DNA of 64,000 nucleotides from Pseudomonas graminis (GTDB lineage Bacteria; Pseudomonadota; Gammaproteobacteria; Pseudomonadales; Pseudomonadaceae): NCBI RefSeq assembly GCF_013201545.1, contig NZ_CP053746.1, positions 2,321,001 to 2,385,000 of the forward strand, read 5' to 3'. Shown piece by piece: positions 54,853 to 64,000 of this stretch (position 1 is its first letter; each line of letters starts with the position of its first letter). The notes under the pieces were generated by a model. It saw only the letters and a program-made list of their open reading frames with translations, ran no database searches and was not told where the DNA came from. The position numbers and the translations under genes were made by a program.

Positions 54853-54880
54853 TTGTGCTAATCGGCCTTCGCCCTATACT
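54853..54880 (+). promoter_or_regulatory. Candidate sigma-70 promoter of the UPF0114 gene
   Basis: TTGTGC (54853-54858) and TATACT (54875-54880) are separated by 16 bases and lie about 30 bases before the ATG. The -35 is a moderate match. Confidence 0.5.
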
Positions 54881-54910
54881 CGCGGGCTTTTAAATTATCT
54901 GTGAGCTTCA

Positions 54911-55399
54911 ATGGAACGTTTTATCGAAAATGCCATGTACGCATCGCGCTGGTTGCTGGCGCCGATCTACTTTGGCTTGTCTCTGGGGCTTCTGGCGTTG
55001 GCGCTGAAGTTTTTCCAGGAAATCTTTCACATCATCCCCAATGTGTTCGCGCTGGCGGAGTCTGATCTGATCCTGGTGCTGCTGTCGTTGATCGACATGG
55101 CTCTGGTCGGCGGGCTGCTGGTTATGGTGATGATCTCCGGGTACGAGAACTTTGTGTCCCAGCTGGATATCGACGAAGGCAAAGAAAAGCTCAACTGGCT
55201 GGGCAAGATGGATTCTTCGTCCCTGAAGATGAAAGTCGCTGCGTCCATCGTCGCGATTTCGTCCATTCACCTGTTGCGGGTGTTCATGGACGCCAAGAAC
55301 ATCGAGCCGCAGTACCTCATGTGGTACGTGATCATCCACATGACCTTTGTTGTGTCGGCCTGCGCCATGGGCTTTCTGGACAAAGTCACCAAGCACTAA
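54911..55399 (+). CDS. UPF0114/YqhA family inner-membrane protein
   Basis: A 162-residue protein with four hydrophobic segments (about 11-35, 55-80, 110-130, 135-155). It begins [20 protein letters not shown], the signature of the YqhA/UPF0114 family. Function is not established, though channel-like roles have been proposed. It is followed after 30 bases by the DUF6482 gene, probably in one transcript. Confidence 0.9.
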   Translation: MERFIENAMYASRWLLAPIYFGLSLGLLALALKFFQEIFHIIPNVFALAESDLILVLLSLIDMALVGGLLVMVMISGYENFVSQLDIDEGKEKLNWLGKMDSSSLKMKVAASIVAISSIHLLRVFMDAKNIEPQYLMWYVIIHMTFVVSACAMGFLDKVTKH

Positions 55400-55429
55400 T
55401 CGACTTCCTGCGGCCCGCGAGGATTTGCC

Positions 55430-55735
55430 ATGAACCTTCAGGAACTCATTTCCCACGCCAGCGCCGGTGCTGTTGACGAGCTGAATCTGATCTCCATCGA
55501 AGGCGGCATTTACTTACTGGAAGCAAGAATGCAGGGCGTCGCGCATCGTTTGGTCGATGCGCAGAACAAGGCTTTGCACCTGCGCTCAGTCGAGCATGCG
55601 CGCGAACTGCTGCAGCCGGTTGCGCCGATGCCGTTCCATCTGGTCCACGCCGTGGTTCACGACGAAATGTGCGGTGGGCATGACAACCTGAATCAGGACG
55701 TCAAAATTCCCCTGGCCTTTCGATCCGCCTGGTAG
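55430..55735 (+). CDS. Small DUF6482-like cytoplasmic protein
   Basis: A 101-residue protein (MNLQELISHASAGAVDELNL...). It looks like a compact alpha/beta fold, with LISIEGGIYLLEARM as paired strands and a conserved-looking HLVHAVVHDEMCG near the C terminus. It resembles proteins annotated DUF6482 in Pseudomonas. No signal peptide is seen. It lies 30 bases downstream of the UPF0114 gene. Confidence 0.75.
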   Translation: MNLQELISHASAGAVDELNLISIEGGIYLLEARMQGVAHRLVDAQNKALHLRSVEHARELLQPVAPMPFHLVHAVVHDEMCGGHDNLNQDVKIPLAFRSAW

Positions 55736-55818
55736 TGGTTACGGGTATTACGCTTTGTGCTAGGCTGCCCGGCCTTTAAATACGGGCGCCAGAGGGCGCT
55801 CTTCAGCGGAGCAGTCTC

Positions 55819-56436
55819 ATGTCCGAAGTCAATCTGTCCACCGACGAAACCCGCGTCAGCTACGGTATTGGCCGTCAATTGGGCGACCAACTGCGTGACA
55901 ACCCGCCGCCGGGCGTCGACTTGGACGCTATCCTGGCCGGTCTGACCGACGCCTTCGCCGGCAAACCGAGCCGTGTTGGCCAGGAAGAAATGGGCGCGAG
56001 CTTCAAAGTCATCCGTGAAATCATGCAGGCCGAAGCAGCTGCCAAAGCTGAAGCAGCGGCTGGCGCTGGCAAGGAATACCTGACTGAGAACGCCAAGCGT
56101 GACGGCGTGACCACTCTGGCCTCCGGTCTGCAATATGAAGTGATCACGGCAGGCGAAGGCGCTCAGCCGACCCGCGAAAGCAACGTGCGCACCCATTACC
56201 ACGGCATGCTGATCGACGGCACCGTGTTTGATAGCTCCTACGATCGTGGCGAGCCGGCTGAATTTCCGGTCGGCGGCGTGATTCCAGGCTGGACCGAGGC
56301 GCTTCAGTTGATGAAGGCCGGCAGCAAATGGCGTCTCTACGTTCCTAGCGAACTGGCCTACGGCGCTCAGGGCGTTGGCAGCATTCCGCCGCACAGCGTT
56401 CTGGTATTCGACGTCGAGCTGCTCGACGTTCTGTAA
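55819..56436 (+). CDS. fklB: FKBP-type peptidyl-prolyl isomerase (FklB-like)
   Basis: A 205-residue protein. An N-terminal helical dimerisation domain (MSEVNLSTDETRVSYGIGRQLG..., about 1-90) precedes the FKBP catalytic domain (about 105-205), with VRTHYHGMLIDGTVFDSSYDRG, VIPGWTEALQLMKAG and KWRLYVPSELAYG. These cover the expected active-site residues. It has no signal peptide, so it is cytoplasmic like FklB. GCGGAG lies about 10 bases before the ATG, and a terminator follows. Confidence 0.92.
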   Translation: MSEVNLSTDETRVSYGIGRQLGDQLRDNPPPGVDLDAILAGLTDAFAGKPSRVGQEEMGASFKVIREIMQAEAAAKAEAAAGAGKEYLTENAKRDGVTTLASGLQYEVITAGEGAQPTRESNVRTHYHGMLIDGTVFDSSYDRGEPAEFPVGGVIPGWTEALQLMKAGSKWRLYVPSELAYGAQGVGSIPPHSVLVFDVELLDVL

Positions 56437-56468
56437 GGTTCTGTAGCGACCGCGTCATGCATCGACAT

Positions 56469-56510
56469 ATGCCGAGTCAGCCCCGCGCTGGCTCGGCATT
56501 GTCGTTTTAT
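56469..56510 (+). terminator. fklB terminator
   Basis: TGCCGAGTCAGC pairs with GCTGGCTCGGCA around CCCC(G), followed by TTGTCGTTTTAT. Confidence 0.78.
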
Positions 56511-56518
56511 CTCTTCCA

Positions 56519-56761
56519 TCAATGCAGTTCACTGCCCGGCCGCAATGCCCGCGCATAACAGAACAGAAACAGACTTCGCACCATCTCCTTCTGAATGCCG
56601 GGTTCGCTTGAACTCAGACTGCTGACATCCAGATCACCCTGATCGCGTAATTCGTCGAGCGCCTCTTCCTCCAGCACCGCGCACACTTGGCCTGTCTCAC
56701 GATCGAGGATGCGCAGGTAGGGCTGTGGCCGATCAAGCCAGGCATCAATCAGATACGTCAT
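56519..56761 (-). CDS. Small protein of unknown function, PA4570-like, with Fur-like boxes upstream
   Basis: An 80-residue acidic protein (MTYLIDAWLDRPQPYLRILD...) without signal peptide or membrane segment. It has no recognised domain. ATG 56761 follows GAGGAG (GAGGAGAATCACATG in coding sense), which settles the start. Its position beside ispB matches P. aeruginosa PA4570, which I recall as induced by iron starvation. Two Fur-box-like sequences upstream support iron control here too. Confidence 0.8.
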   Translation of the reverse strand: MTYLIDAWLDRPQPYLRILDRETGQVCAVLEEEALDELRDQGDLDVSSLSSSEPGIQKEMVRSLFLFCYARALRPGSELH

Positions 56762-56783
56762 GTGATTCTCCTCAAAATGTTTC

Positions 56784-56841
56784 AATGAGAATAATTCTTA
56801 TCTGAAGAATAGCAAGGATCTATTTGAGATTAATTCGCATT
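56784..56841 (-). promoter_or_regulatory. Two Fur-box-like sites upstream of the PA4570-like gene
   Basis: AATGAGAATAATTCTTATC (56784-56802) closely fits the AATGAGAAT-type repeat of Pseudomonas Fur boxes. TTTGAGATTAATTCGCATT (56823-56841) is a weaker second copy. They lie 23 and about 62 bases before the start codon, as expected for iron-dependent repression. Confidence 0.65.
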
Positions 56842-56878
56842 GACTGTTCGCAGTGGGGCGGCCCTGGATCGCAGGCAA

Positions 56879-56909
56879 CAAAAAGCCCGTCACGTGGACG
56901 GGCTTTCGG
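56879..56909 (-). terminator. ispB terminator
   Basis: AAAGCCCGTC..GACGGGCTTT around a CACGTG core lies just after the ispB stop on the minus strand and is followed there by TTTTG. Confidence 0.88.
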
Positions 56910-56924
56910 TGAGCAGGGCGGCGA

Positions 56925-57893
56925 TCAGTGCGTGCGAGCGACCGCAAATTCACTCAACTCGATGAGAGCGTCGCGATAGATGCTCGGTGGCAGCACGTCC
57001 AGGCAGGCAATGGCGCGAGCGATGTAGTCGCGTGCGAGCTGGGCGGTGTACTCGAGGGAACCTGACTGTTCCACTGCATTGCGGATGCTTTCGAGATCTT
57101 CCAGGCCGCCCTTCTGAATGGCCTGACGGACCAGCGCGGCTTGTTCAGGAGTGCCTTCGCGCATGGTGTAGATCAGCGGCAGGGTAGGTTTGCCTTCGGC
57201 GAGGTCGTCGCCAACGTTCTTGCCAAGGGTTTCCGCATCGCCCCGATAGTCCAGCAGGTCGTCGACCAGCTGGAATGCCACGCCGAGATGATCACCGAAG
57301 GTGCGCAGCGCCTCGCTTTGTTCAGCACCGGCGTTGGCTAGGGCAGCTGCGCTGTGGGTCGACGCTTCGAAGAGCATCGCGGTTTTGCCGCGGATGACTT
57401 CCATGTAGGTTTCTTCGGTGGTGCTGGCGTCGCGCACCTTGGACAGCTGCAACACTTCGCCCTCTGCGATGACCCGAGTGGCCTTCGACAGGATCTGCAT
57501 CACTGGCATCGAGCCGAGTTCGACCATCATCTCGAATGAACGCGAATACAGGAAGTCACCCACCAGCACGCTCGGCGCGTTGCCCCACATTGCATTGGCA
57601 GTCGAGCGACCACGGCGCATGCCGGACATGTCCACCACGTCGTCGTGAAGCAGGGTCGCGGTGTGCAGGAATTCAATGGTCGCCGCCAACAGGCGCAGGT
57701 CATCACCGCCAGAGCCCAGCGCTTTGCCGCATAACAGAACGAGCAACGGGCGCAGACGTTTACCGCCAGCAGAAGTGATGTAGTCGCCGATTTTGGAGAC
57801 CAGCGGCACGCGCGATGTCAGCTGCTTCTTGATAATGTGGTCGACGGCTGTAAAGTCGTCCGCCACAGCGGTGTAGAAGGCTTGGGGTTGCAT
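56925..57893 (-). CDS. ispB: IspB, octaprenyl (polyprenyl) diphosphate synthase
   Basis: A 322-residue trans-prenyltransferase. The first aspartate-rich motif is LLHDDVVD (about 81-88) followed by RRG, and the second is QLVDDLLDY (about 207-215); both are intact. It makes the ubiquinone side chain from FPP and IPP. It diverges from rplU across about 240 bp, as in E. coli and P. aeruginosa. The product length (octa- or nonaprenyl) cannot be read with confidence. Confidence 0.96.
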   Translation of the reverse strand: MQPQAFYTAVADDFTAVDHIIKKQLTSRVPLVSKIGDYITSAGGKRLRPLLVLLCGKALGSGGDDLRLLAATIEFLHTATLLHDDVVDMSGMRRGRSTANAMWGNAPSVLVGDFLYSRSFEMMVELGSMPVMQILSKATRVIAEGEVLQLSKVRDASTTEETYMEVIRGKTAMLFEASTHSAAALANAGAEQSEALRTFGDHLGVAFQLVDDLLDYRGDAETLGKNVGDDLAEGKPTLPLIYTMREGTPEQAALVRQAIQKGGLEDLESIRNAVEQSGSLEYTAQLARDYIARAIACLDVLPPSIYRDALIELSEFAVARTH

Positions 57894-57972
57894 CAGCGAG
57901 ACGTGCTCCAGAAGGGTTGCGCGGCATGCTAGGTTGCAGGCCCAACCCTGTCAAGGCGTGACATAACGCAGC

Positions 57973-58001
57973 TTGCAAGGCGTTGATCGCTTGCGTACAA
58001 T
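57973..58001 (+). promoter_or_regulatory. Sigma-70 promoter of rplU-rpmA
   Basis: TTGCAA (57973-57978) and TACAAT (57996-58001) are spaced by 17 bases. About 125 bases of 5' leader would precede rplU. The leftward ispB promoter must overlap this 239-bp region. Confidence 0.7.
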
Positions 58002-58132
58002 CGCGCACCCTAACTTCCTGGGCAGCACCTGCCTTACGCAATTGCATGTCGGCCTTCCAGCCTTGTGCAGCCATGCCAGCCAATACCTCTTCCTATAAAG
58101 AGCTGGGTGAGCAGGATTATCGGAGATACACC

Positions 58133-58447
58133 ATGTCTTATGCAGTAATCGTTACTGGCGGCAAGCAATACAAGGTCGCCCCAGGTGAATACCTGAAGAT
58201 TGAAAAACTGGAAATCGCTACCGGCGAATCCGTCACTTTTGATCGCGTTCTGTTGGTTGCCAATGGCGACGACGTGAACATCGGCGCTCCAGTTGTTGCA
58301 GGCGCTACCGTTGTGGCTGAAGTGATCTCCCAAGGTCGTCACGATAAAATCCGCATCATCAAGTTCCGTCGTCGTAAGCACCACATGAAGCGTATGGGCC
58401 ACCGCCAGTGGTACACCGAGATCAAAATCACCGGTATTCAGGCTTAA
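58133..58447 (+). CDS. rplU: 50S ribosomal protein L21
   Basis: A 104-residue protein beginning [15 protein letters not shown], with the L21 C-terminal signature [28 protein letters not shown] lies about 7 bases before ATG 58133. It is the first gene of the rplU-rpmA operon, with rpmA 33 bases downstream. Confidence 0.98.
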   Translation: MSYAVIVTGGKQYKVAPGEYLKIEKLEIATGESVTFDRVLLVANGDDVNIGAPVVAGATVVAEVISQGRHDKIRIIKFRRRKHHMKRMGHRQWYTEIKITGIQA

Positions 58448-58480
58448 TTTCAGCCTAATCCTCACTAGGAGAATTGACTC

Positions 58481-58753
58481 ATGGCACACAAAAAAGCTGG
58501 TGGTAGTACCCGTAACGGTCGCGACTCAGAAGCCAAACGCCTTGGCGTGAAGATGTATGGCGGCCAGGTTATCGTTCCGGGCAACATCATCGTGCGTCAG
58601 CGCGGCACCCAATTCCACGCTGGCTACGGCGTTGGTATGGGCAAGGATCACACCCTGTTCGCTAAAGTCGAAGGCGTGATCAAGTTCCAGGTTAAAGGCG
58701 CCTTCGGTCGTCGCTATGTAAGCATCGTGCCAAAGACTGAAGTCGCGGCATAA
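58481..58753 (+). CDS. rpmA: 50S ribosomal protein L27
   Basis: A 90-residue protein beginning [20 protein letters not shown], the L27 N terminus that reaches toward the peptidyl-transferase centre. VIVRQRGT-type core residues ([15 protein letters not shown]) are present. AGGAG lies about 8 bases upstream. A strong terminator follows. Confidence 0.98.
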   Translation: MAHKKAGGSTRNGRDSEAKRLGVKMYGGQVIVPGNIIVRQRGTQFHAGYGVGMGKDHTLFAKVEGVIKFQVKGAFGRRYVSIVPKTEVAA

Positions 58754-58802
58754 TCTTGCGTTCAGGGGGTGTGAGGGCCTCGCCTTCACGCCTCCTGAGC
58801 TG

Positions 58803-58834
58803 AAAAGCCCTGTCGATGACAGGGCTTTTTCGTT
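58803..58834 (+). terminator. rplU-rpmA terminator
   Basis: AAAAGCCCTGTC and GACAGGGCTTTTT enclose a GAT loop, followed by CGTTTG. Confidence 0.92.
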
Positions 58835-58979
58835 TGTAGAAGGTCCTGTTTCTGGTGAGTCTCTTGCAAAGCTGTTTGTGTGGGCCGTTGTGGTGTGAAG
58901 TCGCTGGTTTTTGATCGGTATCGCAACGCTCATCTTTGCAAGAGCCTTATGAATTTATGTTGTTTGCTCGTCTTTGTGA

Positions 58980-60218
<1,239 letters not shown>

Positions 60219-60237
60219 TCGACTGAAGTAAACTACG

Positions 60238-60262
60238 ACGCCGCTCTTGAAGCGGCGTTTTA
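60238..60262 (+). terminator. Terminator between obg and proB
   Basis: ACGCCGCT and AGCGGCGT around a CTTGA loop, followed by TTTAGTATC. The T-run is short, so some read-through into proB is possible. Confidence 0.75.
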
Positions 60263-60303
60263 GTATCTAGAATTCGGACTCTCTGGCTTAAGGTTGAAAG
60301 ATC

Positions 60304-61422
60304 ATGCGGAGCAAGGTGACAGGTGCCCAGCGTTGGGTGGTGAAGATCGGAAGTGCGCTGCTGACAGCGGACGGCAAGGGTCTGGATCGCAACGCCATGG
60401 GTGTTTGGGTTGAGCAGATGGTCGCCCTGCATGAAGCAGGTGTTGAACTGGTCCTGGTGTCGTCCGGCGCGGTAGCGGCCGGCATGAGCCGTCTGGGCTG
60501 GACTGCGCGACCGAGCGCCATGCATGAGCTCCAGGCGGCCGCCGCGATTGGTCAGATGGGCCTGGTGCAAGCGTGGGAATCCAGCTTCGCCGAGCATCAG
60601 CGGCACACTGCGCAGATTCTGCTGACCCACGACGATCTGTCTGACCGCAAGCGCTACCTGAACGCCCGAAGCACCTTGCGCACCCTGGTTGAGCTGGGTG
60701 TCATCCCTGTCATCAATGAAAACGACACGGTCGTCACCGATGAAATTCGGTTCGGCGACAACGACACGCTGGCGGCGCTGGTTGCCAACCTGGTTGAAGC
60801 TGATCTGTTGGTCATCCTGACCGACCGCGATGGCATGTTCGATGCCGACCCTCGCAACAATCCCGAGGCGCAGCTCATCTATGAAGCGCGCGCCGATGAC
60901 CCTGCCCTTGATGCCGTGGCCGGCGGCACCGGCGGTGCGTTGGGTCGTGGCGGCATGCAGACCAAATTGCGTGCTGCGCGACTTGCCGCCCGTTCCGGCG
61001 CGCACACCGTGATTGTGGGGGGGCGCATCGAGCGTGTTCTGGCGCGTCTGAAAGCCGGTGAGCGCCTGGGAACGTTGCTTTCCCCGGAGCGCGAGATGCT
61101 TGCCGCTCGCAAGCAGTGGCTGGCCGGACATCTACAGACCCGTGGCACGCTGGTGCTGGATGAGGGGGCGGTGAAGGCATTGACCGAAAGCCACAAGAGC
61201 CTGTTGCCGGTCGGCGTCAAACTGGTGCAAGGCAGTTTTCGTCGTGGCGAGATGGTGGTGTGCGTGGCAGCTGACGGTCGCGAGATTGCCCGGGGTCTCA
61301 GCAATTACAGCGCCCTGGAAGCGCAAAAGATCATCGGCCTGCCTTCCGACGCTATCGTCAGGGAGCTGGGTTACATGGCTGAGCCTGAGCTCGTACACCG
61401 TGACAACCTGATTCTGGTCTGA
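60304..61422 (+). CDS. proB: ProB, glutamate 5-kinase
   Basis: A 372-residue enzyme that phosphorylates glutamate in the first step of proline synthesis. The amino-acid kinase domain has [35 protein letters not shown] and [21 protein letters not shown]-terminal PUA domain (about 275-360) follows, as in the E. coli enzyme. creA follows after 28 bases. Confidence 0.97.
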   Translation: MRSKVTGAQRWVVKIGSALLTADGKGLDRNAMGVWVEQMVALHEAGVELVLVSSGAVAAGMSRLGWTARPSAMHELQAAAAIGQMGLVQAWESSFAEHQRHTAQILLTHDDLSDRKRYLNARSTLRTLVELGVIPVINENDTVVTDEIRFGDNDTLAALVANLVEADLLVILTDRDGMFDADPRNNPEAQLIYEARADDPALDAVAGGTGGALGRGGMQTKLRAARLAARSGAHTVIVGGRIERVLARLKAGERLGTLLSPEREMLAARKQWLAGHLQTRGTLVLDEGAVKALTESHKSLLPVGVKLVQGSFRRGEMVVCVAADGREIARGLSNYSALEAQKIIGLPSDAIVRELGYMAEPELVHRDNLILV

Positions 61423-61450
61423 AGTGCATCATCAAAAGAAGGAAGCATAC

Positions 61451-61921
61451 ATGCGAGTCATGAAGGGGCTGGTAGGCGCGTTGCTGATGTTGCCGTTACT
61501 GGCGTCAGCTGAAGAGATCGGCCAGGTATCGACCGTGTTCAAGATGGTGGGGCCTAACGATCGGATCGTGGTCGAAGCCTTTGACGACCCCAAGGTCGAC
61601 GGCGTGACCTGCTATCTGTCCCGTGCGAAAACCGGTGGGGTGAAGGGCGGCCTGGGTTTGGCTGAAGACCGTGCAGAGGCGTCCATCGCATGCCGGCAGG
61701 TCGGTCCCATTCATTTCAAAGAGCAATTGAAAGACGGAGACGAGGTGTTCAAGGAACGGACCTCGCTGGTGTTCAAAACCATGCAGGTCGTGCGATTCCT
61801 GGACAAGAAGCGCAATACGCTGGTGTACCTCGTCTACAGCGACAAGGTCATCGAAGGCAGTCCGCAGAATGCCGTGACCGCGATCCCGATTCTGCCATGG
61901 ACGCCAGCTCCGGCGCCTTGA
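61451..61921 (+). CDS. creA: CreA family periplasmic protein
   Basis: A 156-residue protein with a signal peptide ([20 protein letters not shown], cleavage near 20). The mature part matches Cre[33 protein letters not shown] with one cysteine, and [11 protein letters not shown] with the second. [23 protein letters not shown] lies near the end. Function is unknown. ATG 61451 has GAAGGAA about 6 bases upstream. It shares a bidirectional terminator with rpsT. Confidence 0.93.
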   Translation: MRVMKGLVGALLMLPLLASAEEIGQVSTVFKMVGPNDRIVVEAFDDPKVDGVTCYLSRAKTGGVKGGLGLAEDRAEASIACRQVGPIHFKEQLKDGDEVFKERTSLVFKTMQVVRFLDKKRNTLVYLVYSDKVIEGSPQNAVTAIPILPWTPAPAP

Positions 61922-61947
61922 TGCTGAAGCGCTAAATCGAAGGCAAT

Positions 61948-61976
61948 AAAAAACCGACCCTGAGGTCGGTTTTTTA
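61948..61976. terminator. Bidirectional terminator between creA and rpsT
   Basis: AAAAAACCGACC and GGTCGGTTTTTT around a CTGA loop, with A- and T-runs on either side, between two convergent genes. Confidence 0.93.
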
Positions 61977-61989
61977 ACAAGCGAATCGC

Positions 61990-62268
61990 TTAGGCTGCAG
62001 CAGCAAGGTTCAGAGCCTTGATGTGGCCATTCAAGCGACCTTTATGGCGAGCAGCTTTGTTCTTGTGGATGATGCCTTTATCGGCCATACGGTCGATAAC
62101 TGGCACGGCCAGAACATAAGCAGCTTGCGCTTTTTCAGCGTCTTTAGCGTCGATGGCTTTAACTACATTCTTGATGTAGGTACGAACCATGGAACGCATG
62201 CTGGCGTTGTGGCTGCGACGCTTCTCAGCCTGTTTTGCACGTTTTTTGGCGGAAGGTGTGTTGGCCAC
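61990..62268 (-). CDS. rpsT: 30S ribosomal protein S20
   Basis: A 92-residue basic, helical protein beginning [20 protein letters not shown], the S20 signature. The start codon is GTG at 62268 with GAGGAG about 9 bases upstream. E. coli rpsT also uses a weak start (TTG), which contributes to autogenous control of translation. The C-terminal helix ends ALNLAAAA. Confidence 0.97.
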   Translation of the reverse strand: MANTPSAKKRAKQAEKRRSHNASMRSMVRTYIKNVVKAIDAKDAEKAQAAYVLAVPVIDRMADKGIIHKNKAARHKGRLNGHIKALNLAAAA

Positions 62269-62318
62269 CGTCGAGCTCCTCGAAAGACTTGGGAAATAGC
62301 TAACAAAATAGGCCGCGA

Positions 62319-62347
62319 ATCATGCCGATGAGATTGACGCTTGTCAA
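62319..62347 (-). promoter_or_regulatory. Sigma-70 promoter of rpsT
   Basis: On the minus strand TTGACA (62347-62342) and CATGAT (62324-62319) are 17 bases apart, giving a leader of about 45 bases before the rpsT GTG. The -35 is a perfect consensus match. Confidence 0.7.
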
Positions 62348-62518
62348 GGGCAGTTGATGCGTTCCGCTGAGTGGTCGCCGTGTGGTGCCGAGGTGATTTC
62401 TTTCCGGCGTGCGACCTGTAAACTCGCGGGCTTTGGCTCTGAGCTGTTTTGCGGCGCGGAGTATCGCATATATGGAACGCGCTTTGGCGCTTCCTTTGGT
62501 CAGGCGCACAACCTTTCG

Positions 62519-64000
62519 ATGAATCTACTCAAATCGCTTGCCGCCGTTAGCTCTATTACGATGCTTTCGCGGGTGCTGGGCTTTGTCCGCGACACCATCA
62601 TCGCGCGCGCATTCGGCGCCGGCATGGCTACCGATGCCTTCTTTATTGCCTTCAAACTGCCCAATCTGCTGCGCCGGATCTTCGCCGAAGGCGCTTTCTC
62701 CCAGGCGTTCGTGCCGATCCTTGCTGAATACAAAAGCCAGCAGGGCGAAGAAGCAACCCGCACATTTGTCGCGTATGTCACCGGCCTGCTGACGTTGGCG
62801 CTGGCGATCGTCACTGTTTTGGGCGTCGTGTTCGCTCCTTGGGTCATCTGGGCAACTGCGCCGGGGTTTGCCGATACGCCCGAGAAATTCCAGCTGACTT
62901 CAGACCTGTTGCGGGTGACCTTTCCTTATATATTGCTCATCTCGCTGTCGTCGCTGGCTGGCGCGATCCTCAATACGTGGAATCGCTTTTCCGTTCCGGC
63001 GTTCGTGCCGACGCTGCTCAATCTGGCGATGATCTTTTTCGCCCTATTTCTAACGCCTTATTTCCATCCGCCCGTGATGGCGCTCGGGTGGGCGGTGCTG
63101 GCGGGCGGGTTGCTGCAGCTTCTTTATCAACTGCCGCACCTGAAAAAGATCGGAATGCTGGTGCTGCCGCGCCTGAATGTTCGCGACACCGGTGTCTGGC
63201 GAGTGATGAAGCAAATGCTGCCGGCCATGCTCGGCGTCTCTGTCAGTCAGATTTCGCTGATCATCAACACGATATTTGCGTCGTTCCTTGTCGCTGGATC
63301 AGTGTCGTGGATGTACTACGCCGACCGTCTGATGGAGTTGCCTTCCGGTGTGCTCGGCGTTGCATTGGGGACGATTCTTCTGCCGATTCTCTCGAAAACC
63401 TACGCCAGTCGGGATCGTCAGGAGTATTCGCGCATTCTGGACTGGGGCCTGCGTCTGTGTTTTCTGCTGGTGCTGCCTTGCATGCTGGCGCTCGGACTGC
63501 TCGCCGAGCCGCTGACCGTCTCGCTGTTCCAGTACGGCAAGTTCGACGGTGAAGATGCCGCGATGACCCAGCGTGCGCTGGTCGCGTATTCGGTGGGTCT
63601 GCTGGGCATCATCGTGATCAAGGTGCTCGCGCCGGGTTTTTATGCTCAACAAAATATCCGCACGCCGGTGAAAATCGCGATCTTCACCCTCATAGTGACT
63701 CAGCTGTTCAACCTGCTTTTCGTCTACGCCATTCACTTGGCTCATGCCGGTCTGGCGCTGGCGATCAGTGTGGGCGCATGCCTGAACGCTTTGCTGTTGT
63801 TCTGGCAGCTGCGCAAGCAGGACCTGTTTCAGCCGCAGCCGGGGTGGCCGGTGTTCCTGGGCAAGCTGATTGTCGCCGTGGCCATCATGTCCGCGGTGCT
63901 GCTGGGCCTGATGCATGTGATGCCGGCCTGGTCGGACGGTGAGATGCTGCAGCGATTCCTGCGCCTGGGCGCGTTGGTGCTGGCAGGCGTCGTGGCGTAT
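62519..64000 (+). CDS. murJ: MurJ (MviN), lipid II flippase, 3' end cut off by window edge
   Basis: About 494 codons are visible of roughly 510-530. The product begins [22 protein letters not shown] followed by [23 protein letters not shown], the MurJ N terminus with its conserved arginines. At least thirteen hydrophobic helices follow. MurJ flips undecaprenyl-linked lipid II across the inner membrane for peptidoglycan synthesis. It diverges from rpsT across about 250 bp, matching the P. aeruginosa PA4562-PA4563 order. No frameshift is seen. Confidence 0.95.
   Translation, partial: MNLLKSLAAVSSITMLSRVLGFVRDTIIARAFGAGMATDAFFIAFKLPNLLRRIFAEGAFSQAFVPILAEYKSQQGEEATRTFVAYVTGLLTLALAIVTVLGVVFAPWVIWATAPGFADTPEKFQLTSDLLRVTFPYILLISLSSLAGAILNTWNRFSVPAFVPTLLNLAMIFFALFLTPYFHPPVMALGWAVLAGGLLQLLYQLPHLKKIGMLVLPRLNVRDTGVWRVMKQMLPAMLGVSVSQISLIINTIFASFLVAGSVSWMYYADRLMELPSGVLGVALGTILLPILSKTYASRDRQEYSRILDWGLRLCFLLVLPCMLALGLLAEPLTVSLFQYGKFDGEDAAMTQRALVAYSVGLLGIIVIKVLAPGFYAQQNIRTPVKIAIFTLIVTQLFNLLFVYAIHLAHAGLALAISVGACLNALLLFWQLRKQDLFQPQPGWPVFLGKLIVAVAIMSAVLLGLMHVMPAWSDGEMLQRFLRLGALVLAGVVAY

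Overview
The window is chromosomal DNA from a Pseudomonas, most likely of the P. fluorescens/P. syringae side of the genus. The evidence is gene order: marC-retS-purD-purH-fis-dusB-prmA-accC-accB-aroQ-dsbD-gcbA, then DUF2333-Nudix-yciH-speA, and ispB-rplU-rpmA-obg-proB-creA-rpsT-murJ, follow the order I know from P. aeruginosa. The base composition is GC-rich, and several Pseudomonas-type REP families sit between genes. Nearly all of the window is coding. I saw no rRNA, tRNA, CRISPR array, prophage or insertion sequence.

Layout. 1-5199: aerobic cobalamin (corrin ring) genes, with a truncated cobL diverging from cobG-cobH-cobI-cobJ; cobJ carries an N-terminal CbiG domain. 5537-7721: three tightly packed genes of unknown function whose products I judge to be divergent paralogues. 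7729-24749: a mostly minus-strand housekeeping block with marC, the GacS antagonist retS, purine synthesis (purD, purH), fis-dusB, a zinc-ribbon/DUF3426 membrane protein, prmA, accC-accB, aroQ, dsbD and the diguanylate cyclase gcbA. 25099-29371: plus-strand DUF2333, Nudix, yciH and speA. 29462-41049: a lipoprotein esterase, a MATE exporter, the alpha-2-macroglobulin/pbpC pair, a small membrane protein and two DUF4136 lipoproteins. 41096-46979: cmoM, a MazG-like pyrophosphohydrolase, and a MaoC/FabG4/thiolase/AraC fatty-acid locus. 47213-51509: RIO kinase, small periplasmic and copper-binding proteins, DUF4105 and DUF3015. 51790-56761: a Lon-like protease, UPF0114, DUF6482, an FKBP isomerase and an iron-regulated-looking small gene. 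56925-64000: the ispB to murJ housekeeping block, with murJ running off the end.

Most of the window is conserved core genome. The accessory-looking part is the 5.2-7.7 kb cassette. Its three products share a KxDxxD motif near the N terminus and a Y-x3-R-x2-[I/V]-x3-L motif near the C terminus, have no recognisable domain, and are the best candidate here for an undescribed system. Secondary points of interest are a REP element that supplies the probable pbpC start codon, a palindrome and GGA-rich stem-loops between gcbA and the DUF2333 gene, and paired Fur-like boxes before the small gene at 56519-56761.
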